Assembly: GCA_030949985.1 (NCBI GenBank)
Contig: JAUZRX010000025.1
Location: forward strand, 39,478 to 103,477
Reading direction: 5' to 3'
Source: Acidobacteriota bacterium
GTDB lineage: Bacteria; Acidobacteriota; Polarisedimenticolia; J045
DNA: 64,000 nucleotides
The position numbers and the translations under genes were made by a program. Positions 58,021-64,000 of this stretch are shown in pieces (within the stretch, counting starts at the first letter, position 1; each line of letters begins with the position of its first letter). Below the pieces are notes generated by a model. That model worked only from the letters and a program-made list of their open reading frames with translations, did no database searches and was not told the DNA's origin.

Positions 58021-59769
58021 ATGCTAGGGACCCTCTGGACATGGACCCGGGGCTACCGGGGCCGCTACCTGGCGGGGCTCGTCGCCCTGCTGGTGACCCA
58101 TGCCCTGGCGATGACCCTACCCCTGCTGCTCGGCCGGGGCATCGACGCCCTGCGGGCGGGGGTCGCCCCTCGACGCCTGGCCCTGCTGGCCGGGACGATG
58201 GGCCTGATCGCCCTGGCGCAGGCGGCCATCCGCACCCTCTCGAGGCTGATGATCCTCGGCAATTCCCGCCGGATCACCTGCGAAATCCGCGACCGGCTCT
58301 TCGCCCACCTGCTGTCTCTCGACGCCCCCTACTACGACGCCCACTCCACCGGCGACCTGATGTCGCGCGTGGTCAACGACCTGCGCCAGCTCCGTTCCTT
58401 CTACGGGCCGGCGGTGATGAACGTGCTCAATACCGCCATCGCCTACGCCGCCGCGCTGAGCCTGCTGCTCAGCCTGGACCCCGGCCTGACCCTGGTGGCG
58501 CTTCTCCCCTTCCCCGTGGTGCTGCTGGTCGCCCAGCGCCTTTCCCGCCGAATCTACCAACGCTCGCGCGCGGTGCAGGAGCAACTCGCCTCGCTCTCCG
58601 AACAGGCCCGGGAAAACTTCGCCGGCATCGCCCAGGTCAAGACCTATGCCCAGGAAGAGCGCGAGATCGCCGCCTTCGAAGCGGCCTCCGCCGAGTACCG
58701 CAGCCGCTGCCTGTCGGTGGCGGCGCTGCGGGGAGCGATGATCTCCTCGGTGGGTGCCGTCGCCGGCATCGGCACCCTGATCGTTCTCGCCCTGGGAGGC
58801 TCCCACGTGATCGAGGGCCGGCTGACTCTCGGCGAGTTCGTAGCCTTCAACTCCTACCTGGGCATGCTCGCCTGGCCCACCATCGCCCTGGGCTGGATCA
58901 TCAACGTCTTTCAGCGGGGAGCGGCGGCCACCGAGCGGCTGCTCGATGTCTTCCGGGCCCAACCGGCCATCCCAGCCCCCGGGCGCGGCTCGCCCCCGGC
59001 CGTCTCCAGGCCCCTTCGGGGCGCCCTCCGGGTCGAGGACCTGGACTTCCGCTACGACGATCGCCGAGAGCACCACCCCTTGCGGATCGAGTCCCTGCGC
59101 GTGGCCGCGGGAGAGAAAGTGGCCGTCGTCGGTCCCGTGGGAGCGGGCAAGAGCACCCTGGCCAACCTCCTGTGCCGGGTCTACCCGGTTCCGCCGGGAA
59201 AGATTTTTCTCGACGGGGAAGACCTGGCCGACATCGACCCGCGCCGCCTGCGCTCGTCCATCGGTTACGTGCCCCAGGACGGCTTTCTCTTCTCGCGCTC
59301 CCTGCGGGAAAACCTCACCTTCGGACGGCCCGGGGCGAGCGACGACGAAGTGGCGGCGGCGATTCGCCTGGCCCAGCTCGAGCCTGACATCGCGGCTCTC
59401 GACAACGGCCTGGACACGCTGATCGGCGAGCGCGGCGTGACCCTCTCGGGCGGCCAGCGCCAGCGCGTGACCCTGGCCCGCGCCCTGCTCGGCCGGCCGC
59501 GCATGCTGATCCTCGACGATTCCCTCTCGGCGGTCGATGCCGATACCGAGGCCCGCATCCTTGAGAAGCTGGCTGAAATGATGGAGGGGCGGACGACCTT
59601 CTTCATCACCCATCGCCTGGCGGCGGCCACCACCATGGATCGCATCCTGGTGATGGATCGGGGGCGCATCGTGGAGGACGGCACCCACCGGGAACTGCTC
59701 GCCCTGGGCGGGCTCTACGCCCAGCTCCACAGGCACTCGCATCTCACCCGCCGGCTGGACCGGGAATGA
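58021..59769 (+). CDS. ABC exporter subunit A (degenerate-site half)
   Basis: A 582-residue half-transporter: six-helix exporter domain (about 5-305) and an ATPase domain (about 335-575). Walker A GPVGAGKST, Q-loop PQDGFL, signature LSGGQRQR, Walker B LILDD. The residue after the Walker B Asp is Asp (LDDS) instead of catalytic Glu, so its own ATP site is degenerate. The first ATG at 58021 was chosen; a TTG at 57982 would add 13 residues. The partner gene overlaps by 4 bases. Heterodimeric exporters of this kind (TM287/288, BmrCD, MdlAB) pump lipids, drugs or peptides; the substrate is unknown. Confidence 0.9.
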   Translation: MLGTLWTWTRGYRGRYLAGLVALLVTHALAMTLPLLLGRGIDALRAGVAPRRLALLAGTMGLIALAQAAIRTLSRLMILGNSRRITCEIRDRLFAHLLSLDAPYYDAHSTGDLMSRVVNDLRQLRSFYGPAVMNVLNTAIAYAAALSLLLSLDPGLTLVALLPFPVVLLVAQRLSRRIYQRSRAVQEQLASLSEQARENFAGIAQVKTYAQEEREIAAFEAASAEYRSRCLSVAALRGAMISSVGAVAGIGTLIVLALGGSHVIEGRLTLGEFVAFNSYLGMLAWPTIALGWIINVFQRGAAATERLLDVFRAQPAIPAPGRGSPPAVSRPLRGALRVEDLDFRYDDRREHHPLRIESLRVAAGEKVAVVGPVGAGKSTLANLLCRVYPVPPGKIFLDGEDLADIDPRRLRSSIGYVPQDGFLFSRSLRENLTFGRPGASDDEVAAAIRLAQLEPDIAALDNGLDTLIGERGVTLSGGQRQRVTLARALLGRPRMLILDDSLSAVDADTEARILEKLAEMMEGRTTFFITHRLAAATTMDRILVMDRGRIVEDGTHRELLALGGLYAQLHRHSHLTRRLDRE

Positions 59770-61556
59770 GCCGGGCGGGGAAGGTCGCCGGCGCCGCGCT
59801 GGCCGAGGAGCAGGCCGGCAAGGTCTATGACGCGCGGCTTTTCCGCCGGCTGTGGCCGCTGGTTCGGCCGCGACGCGCGCTGGTCACCATCGGCCTGCTG
59901 ATGGTGCTCGCCGGCAGTGCCGCCCAACTCGTCCAGCCCTACCTGGTCAAACTGGCGGTGGACCGGGCGGTGATTCCCGGCCACCGGGGACTTCTGGCCC
60001 TCTACGCGCTGGCCTTCGGCGCTTTCCTCCTCGCGGAATTCGCCTTGCGCTACGGGCAGATCTACAGCCTGGAAAAGCTGGGCCAGGGCGTGGTCTACGA
60101 CCTGCGGACCCGGCTCTTCGCCCACCTCCAGGCCCTGTCCTCATCGTTCTTCGACCGCAACCCGGTAGGGCGGCTGGTGGCCCGGGTGACTACCGACGTG
60201 GAGGCCATCCAGGAAGCCTTCTCGTCCGGCCTGGTGCTGATCTTCGCCGACCTCTTCCGCCTGGCCGCGATCGTCGTGATCCTGGTCCTGATGGATCCCT
60301 GGTTGGCCCTGGTGACCTTCGTCATCGTGCCGCCGATGTTGGGGATCTCCTGGTTCTTCCGCCAGCGGGTGCGCTGGAGTTACCGCCGGGCCCGGGCGCT
60401 GATCGGGGAACTCAACGGTTTCATCCAGGAGATGGTCTCCGGCATGCGCCTGGTGCAGCTCTTCGGCCGTGAGCAGCGCACCGGGGAGGAATTCGGAGAC
60501 CTCAACCGGCTCCATCGAGACGCCGAGCTGCAAGCGGTCGCCTACGAGTCCGCCTTCTCCGCGATCGCCGAACTCCTCGGCTCGCTGACCCTGGCCGCCA
60601 TCCTCTGGGCCGGGGGTCTGCGACTGATGGACGACCACATCACCTTCGGCACGCTGGTGGCCTTCATCGAGTATTCCCGGCGCTTCTTCCGCCCCCTGCA
60701 GGAGTTGACCCAACGCTACACGGTGATGCAATCGGCCATGGCCGCCGCCGAGCGCATCTTCCAGCTTCTCGACACGCCCGCGGACATCGTCTCCCCCGCC
60801 GAGCCCGTGACGCTGACCTCCCCCCGGGGGGCGATCCGCTTCGAGAAGGTGGACTTCGCCTACGATCCCGCCGCTCCCGTGCTGCGGGGCCTCGACTTCA
60901 CCATCGAGCCCGGACGGACCGTGGCTGTGGTGGGGGCCACGGGATCGGGGAAGTCGACCCTGATCCGCCTGCTCTCGCGCCTCTACGACGTGGACCGCGG
61001 GCGGATCCTCGTCGACGGCGTCGACATCCGCGCCCTCGACCTGCACACCCTGCGCCGGATGGTGGGAGTCGTGCCCCAGGATCCGTTCCTTTTCGCCGGC
61101 ACCATCGCCAGCAACATTTCCCTGTCGGACCCCCGCATCACCCCCGAGAGAATTCGCCGGGCCGCCCGGGCGGTTCGTGCCGACCCCTTCATCCGGCGTC
61201 TGCCGGGAGGCTACGACGAGCCGGTGCGGGAGCGGGGCGGCAATTTGTCGGTTGGCGAACGCCAGCTGATCTGCTTCGCCCGGGTGCTGGCCTTCGACCC
61301 GGCCATCGTCGTTCTCGACGAGGCCACCGCCTCGGTGGACTCCAGTACCGAGGCCCTGATCCGCACAGCCCTGGCCCGCCTGCTGGCCGGCCGCACGTCG
61401 ATCATCATCGCCCATCGCCTGGCCACCACCTCCACCGCCGAACGCATCCTCGTCCTGCACCGCGGCCGCCTGGTGGAATCCGGCACCCACGACGAGCTGA
61501 TGGCGATCGAGGCAGGCATCTACCGTACCCTCTACTCGTTACAGGCCGGGGGGTGA
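59766..61556 (+). CDS. ABC exporter subunit B (catalytic-site half)
   Basis: A 596-residue half-transporter partnering the previous subunit: membrane domain (about 25-335), ATPase domain (about 350-590). Walker A GATGSGKST, Q-loop PQDPFLFAG, Walker B VVLDEATASVD with the catalytic Glu, H-loop IIIAHRLAT. The signature is altered to LSVGE instead of LSGGQ. Thus the complete ATP site pairs this Walker B Glu with the canonical LSGGQ of subunit A, and the other site is doubly degenerate, the textbook asymmetry of heterodimeric exporters. Confidence 0.92.
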   Translation: MSRAGKVAGAALAEEQAGKVYDARLFRRLWPLVRPRRALVTIGLLMVLAGSAAQLVQPYLVKLAVDRAVIPGHRGLLALYALAFGAFLLAEFALRYGQIYSLEKLGQGVVYDLRTRLFAHLQALSSSFFDRNPVGRLVARVTTDVEAIQEAFSSGLVLIFADLFRLAAIVVILVLMDPWLALVTFVIVPPMLGISWFFRQRVRWSYRRARALIGELNGFIQEMVSGMRLVQLFGREQRTGEEFGDLNRLHRDAELQAVAYESAFSAIAELLGSLTLAAILWAGGLRLMDDHITFGTLVAFIEYSRRFFRPLQELTQRYTVMQSAMAAAERIFQLLDTPADIVSPAEPVTLTSPRGAIRFEKVDFAYDPAAPVLRGLDFTIEPGRTVAVVGATGSGKSTLIRLLSRLYDVDRGRILVDGVDIRALDLHTLRRMVGVVPQDPFLFAGTIASNISLSDPRITPERIRRAARAVRADPFIRRLPGGYDEPVRERGGNLSVGERQLICFARVLAFDPAIVVLDEATASVDSSTEALIRTALARLLAGRTSIIIAHRLATTSTAERILVLHRGRLVESGTHDELMAIEAGIYRTLYSLQAGG

Positions 61557-61622
61557 GGAGAATCACATCGCGCTCGCGCCGAGCCCCATCGCGATAAGTT
61601 CCCACCGAAGCACGAGCACGCC

Positions 61623-62525
61623 TCACGCGGTTTCGAGTTTCACGCGTCCGAAACCGAAGGGAATGCCCTTGCCGATCCCCACCGATTCGGCGAGGGCGAA
61701 AAAGAAGAGCAGATCCACATCTGGAATATCCAGTTCGAAGCCGCCCTCAACGCCCCCCATCGGAACCCGCCTTCGCTGCCGCGAAGAATATCGGTGCCTG
61801 TCCGTCCAGACCCAGCGCACCTGGCGCAGTGGGATCGACGCCGCCCGTTCAAGCAGCTCTCGACAAGGCGCCGGCAGACTACCGACCTCGGGCGACTCAC
61901 AAGCGAGAGCGGAAAACCGCCGGGCCGCATTGACAATCATCAACCGCGGTCCGACCGCCTGCGCCCAACGACCTCCGGCCTTGACCCGCAGCGGCGACTC
62001 GCTCCGCACACGCAATCCTCCGGCCCGGCTCAATCCACCCAGGATGCGCCGAATCCCCTCGTCACAACCCTCCACCGTTTGCCACCCTTCATCGGCCCGG
62101 AAGGCACAACGCACTCTTTCCCGACCCAGGCCGCGCTCACCCATTTCTTCGAAAGCGTCCTTGATGACTCGACCGTGATCGACCGCCTGTCCAAAGAGTT
62201 CGACCACCATGCGTCCCGCCGCCCACTCGCCGGGTTCACAACGAATCGCCAGTGGTACCGGCGCGGACTTCTGCCGGCCGGCCCATCCCCCGCCCGCCGC
62301 CTCTCCACGGGCCTCGAACAGCTCGCAATAAGCACAGCGGTGTCGACCGTGGCACCGTTGGGAGGGGCTTCGACAGTAGCGCCTGCGCAGAAGATTACCC
62401 AGCCCGCCCCGTAAAAGGGCCGCCGGGAAACGCAGCCTCAACGGGCGCTCCAACTGCAGCGTAAAGCGCATCCTGCGCCGCCGGACGCGGGCTGCCGCCT
62501 GGGCATAGATCTCACCGGTGCTCAC
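61623..62525 (-). CDS. cas6: CRISPR repeat endoribonuclease Cas6
   Basis: A 300-residue Cas6-family protein; Cas6 cuts pre-crRNA in the repeats to yield guides for type I or III CRISPR complexes. The C-terminus GIGKGIPFGFGRVKL is the Gly-rich loop of the family, and the RAMP-like layout (start near MRFTLQLERP) fits. Four cysteines near the N-terminus (51, 58, 64, 67: YCRSPSQRCHGRHRCAYC) form a probable zinc knuckle found in some Cas6 proteins. It starts with GTG 62525 overlapping the stop of the CARF nuclease gene (GTGA). No array lies next to it in the window. Confidence 0.84.
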   Translation of the reverse strand: MSTGEIYAQAAARVRRRRMRFTLQLERPLRLRFPAALLRGGLGNLLRRRYCRSPSQRCHGRHRCAYCELFEARGEAAGGGWAGRQKSAPVPLAIRCEPGEWAAGRMVVELFGQAVDHGRVIKDAFEEMGERGLGRERVRCAFRADEGWQTVEGCDEGIRRILGGLSRAGGLRVRSESPLRVKAGGRWAQAVGPRLMIVNAARRFSALACESPEVGSLPAPCRELLERAASIPLRQVRWVWTDRHRYSSRQRRRVPMGGVEGGFELDIPDVDLLFFFALAESVGIGKGIPFGFGRVKLETA

Positions 62526-63640
62526 GCCGTCCCCCTTTCTCGACGCGGCGGCAGCAGGATTCTCTCGACCAGCCGAGCGGAATCCGGCTTGCGCGCCAAG
62601 GCGACGATTTCATCATGCCCGACCACATGGCACCCCAGATGTTGGGCTCTGCGGCGCAACGCGCCCAGCATCTCGCCGTCACGGCGCAGGCCGGCCGCCA
62701 CGAGAACACTCCGCACGGCCAGTGCCCGGAACTGGCCGATCACCGCTTCAAGCTTGTACAGAGCCGCGTCGAGCCGATTAGCGCTCGTCTTGCACTCGAA
62801 AACCAGCAAACCGTCGCGCCCCATGCAAGCGATGTCGATCTCGTTTCGCACTCGGCTCCGGCGGTGGACAGTCTGCAGAGCGCCCTCGACATCTCTTATC
62901 CCCACAGCCTTCGCGTGCCGTGCGAGCAGGCTCCAGACAAAGATCTCAAGCCATTGCCCGGACAAAAAGCGCCGCGCCTCGGCCCCGACCTCCGCCGCAC
63001 TGTTCACGCCGGCACCGAACGCGCGTTCGAGGTTTTTGATCAACGCGGCGGGAGCATTCGGAGGCCACCGCACACCCTCGTCCGCCATTGACTCAAGAAA
63101 CACGGGCGCATCCAGAAGCGCGACGCGACGGGCTACGTCGGCCATCCTCTCCCAGTGCCGGGTCTGGCGGCATGTACCCACTGAAAAACCGTAGCTCCGC
63201 AAAAATACTCTCAGGGAAACTCTGCGCTCCAGGGTTTCTCTGCGGCCCGTCCGCAGATCGACCAGCACCTCCGGACTTGCGGCATCCACGTAGTAGACGG
63301 CGCCACCGGAATCGGCGAGCGCCTCCCACAGGCCGATCGCCATGGGTTTCGTTCCCCCGGCGATCACGGCGCTCCACTCGCAGTAGTCGTGCTCTCGCAT
63401 CACCCTGAGCATCGCGCGGATCGTGGCCCCCGGCTCGTCCTGCCGCTCGACGCGATACCGACCGCAAACCGTCTCGCCGCCGATACCGGCCAGTTCGAGC
63501 GCCTCCAGCATGTCGTCCCCGCGGCGGTAACGACGCATGACGTCAGTTTCCAACAAGGCGATTCTAGCCGGGTTCAGATGCAGCAACACTTCGATATGCG
63601 GGATATTCTGCCCCGACACGACGCAGGCGACCCCCTTCAC
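62522..63640 (-). CDS. card1: Card1/Can2-type CARF-domain nuclease (type III CRISPR ancillary)
   Basis: A 372-residue protein. The N-terminal CARF domain (about 1-145) has the conserved AGGTKPMAIGLWEAL (GGTK at 95-98), which in the family binds cyclic tetra-adenylate. The C-terminal PD-(D/E)xK nuclease (about 225-330) has Glu232 in GQWLEIFVW, Asp269 in NEIDI and Glu282-x-Lys284 in VFECKTS. Card1/Can2 enzymes cut DNA and RNA when activated by the second messenger of a type III CRISPR complex. GTG start at 63640, 6 bases after the helicase stop, with GGAG upstream; the stop overlaps cas6. Confidence 0.9.
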   Translation of the reverse strand: MKGVACVVSGQNIPHIEVLLHLNPARIALLETDVMRRYRRGDDMLEALELAGIGGETVCGRYRVERQDEPGATIRAMLRVMREHDYCEWSAVIAGGTKPMAIGLWEALADSGGAVYYVDAASPEVLVDLRTGRRETLERRVSLRVFLRSYGFSVGTCRQTRHWERMADVARRVALLDAPVFLESMADEGVRWPPNAPAALIKNLERAFGAGVNSAAEVGAEARRFLSGQWLEIFVWSLLARHAKAVGIRDVEGALQTVHRRSRVRNEIDIACMGRDGLLVFECKTSANRLDAALYKLEAVIGQFRALAVRSVLVAAGLRRDGEMLGALRRRAQHLGCHVVGHDEIVALARKPDSARLVERILLPPRRERGTA

Positions 63641-63646
63641 GGCCGC

Positions 63647-64000
63647 CTACTCCCCCCGCAGGAGTTCCCATTGGGGAACCCAGCGCTCAGCGCAGTCCAA
63701 CAGCGGCGCCAGGAAGGGATTCTTCCCGATTTCTGTAGGCGCTCCCAAAACCACGAGTTGTTGGCGTGCCCGGCTCAAAGCCACGTTGATGAGCCTCGGC
63801 GCTACGCTCATGGTCTGCACGAAGGGGCTGTCTGGAACCACGGGGTCGAAGAACACCAGATCCGCCTCTCCTCCCTGCATTCGATGCACCGTCCCCGCAA
63901 TGATCTTGTCTTCGTCAATGGGCTCCACCACTTCGCGCAGCAACTTCGCCTGCGCCCGGTACGGCGTGGCCACCATGATCTTCTTCGGCCAACCGATGGC
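63647..64000 (-). CDS. C-terminal end of a superfamily 1 helicase (5' part outside window)
   Basis: The C-terminal 117 codons of a protein continuing past the right edge. It has ATPYRAQAKLL, a GTVHRMQGGEADLVFF motif V and INVALSRARQQLVVLG motif VI of Upf1/Dna2-like superfamily 1 helicases. It ends 6 bases before the CARF nuclease start, so the three minus-strand genes (helicase, card1, cas6) form one operon. The family and any N-terminal domain cannot be judged from the fragment. Confidence 0.85.
   Translation of the reverse strand, partial: AIGWPKKIMVATPYRAQAKLLREVVEPIDEDKIIAGTVHRMQGGEADLVFFDPVVPDSPFVQTMSVAPRLINVALSRARQQLVVLGAPTEIGKNPFLAPLLDCAERWVPQWELLRGE

Noticed and set aside
61557..61622. 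Possible CRISPR repeats next to cas6
   Set aside because: The gap is 66 bases and contains no repeated unit; no array is visible anywhere in the window.

Overview
The window is very GC-rich, double-membrane bacterial DNA with dense, short-spaced operons. Outer-membrane or periplasm-associated families (CsgG-like, Spy/ZraP-like, ExbB/ExbD-like), fused isobutyryl-CoA mutase IcmF, phenylalanine/homogentisate catabolism, large secreted proteases with fibronectin-type modules and type III CRISPR accessory genes together suggest an Acidobacteriota-like (Thermoanaerobaculia-like) or similar deep-branching Gram-negative heterotroph. This placement is an inference from gene content; no rRNA gene or other definitive marker is present.

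Layout. 0-3.2 kb: end of an unknown gene, a hybrid sensor kinase and a small membrane protein. 3.2-3.9 kb: no gene found. 3.9-6.6 kb (minus): ygfZ, nadA and dps. 6.7-12.4 kb (plus): a NorR-like sigma-54 activator, a small Cys-rich protein, an EamA exporter, a MoeZ-like adenylyltransferase-rhodanese and a stand-alone lysine-ketoglutarate reductase-like protein. 12.4-13.4 kb: a fatty acid desaturase. 13.5-20.3 kb: a ZraS/ZraR-like two-component pair, a class II aldolase/FAAL-like ligase pair, and a Spy/ZraP-like His-tailed periplasmic protein behind a textbook sigma-54 promoter. 20.5-26 kb: a CsgG-like protein with free-Met-sulfoxide reductase, then phhA-hmgA-acyl-CoA synthetase. 26-35.5 kb: a SMUG1-type glycosylase and two giant convergent secreted proteases. 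35.5-44 kb: elbB, an SGNH esterase pair, MerR-icmF and exonuclease III. 44-49.8 kb: a small membrane protein, an alpha/beta hydrolase and a five-gene ExbB/ExbD module. 49.8-57.8 kb: an S9 peptidase, pyrB, a hybrid kinase, a candidate selenoprotein, trmO, two membrane proteins and sodA. 58-61.6 kb: a heterodimeric ABC exporter. 61.6-64 kb (minus): cas6, a Card1/Can2-type CARF nuclease and the end of an SF1 helicase, running off the right edge.

Main points for follow-up. (1) A tiny minus-strand gene at 55632-55790 whose frame continues through a TGA, followed by a hairpin with a GGUC loop that fits the bacterial SECIS model: a candidate membrane-anchored selenoprotein. (2) A self-contained metal/envelope-stress circuit resembling ZraS-ZraR-ZraP, with the promoter and candidate activator sites visible. 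(3) A helicase-CARF nuclease-Cas6 module of type III CRISPR immunity. (4) An ExbBD-energised five-gene module lacking any recognisable TonB/TolA/Pal partner.
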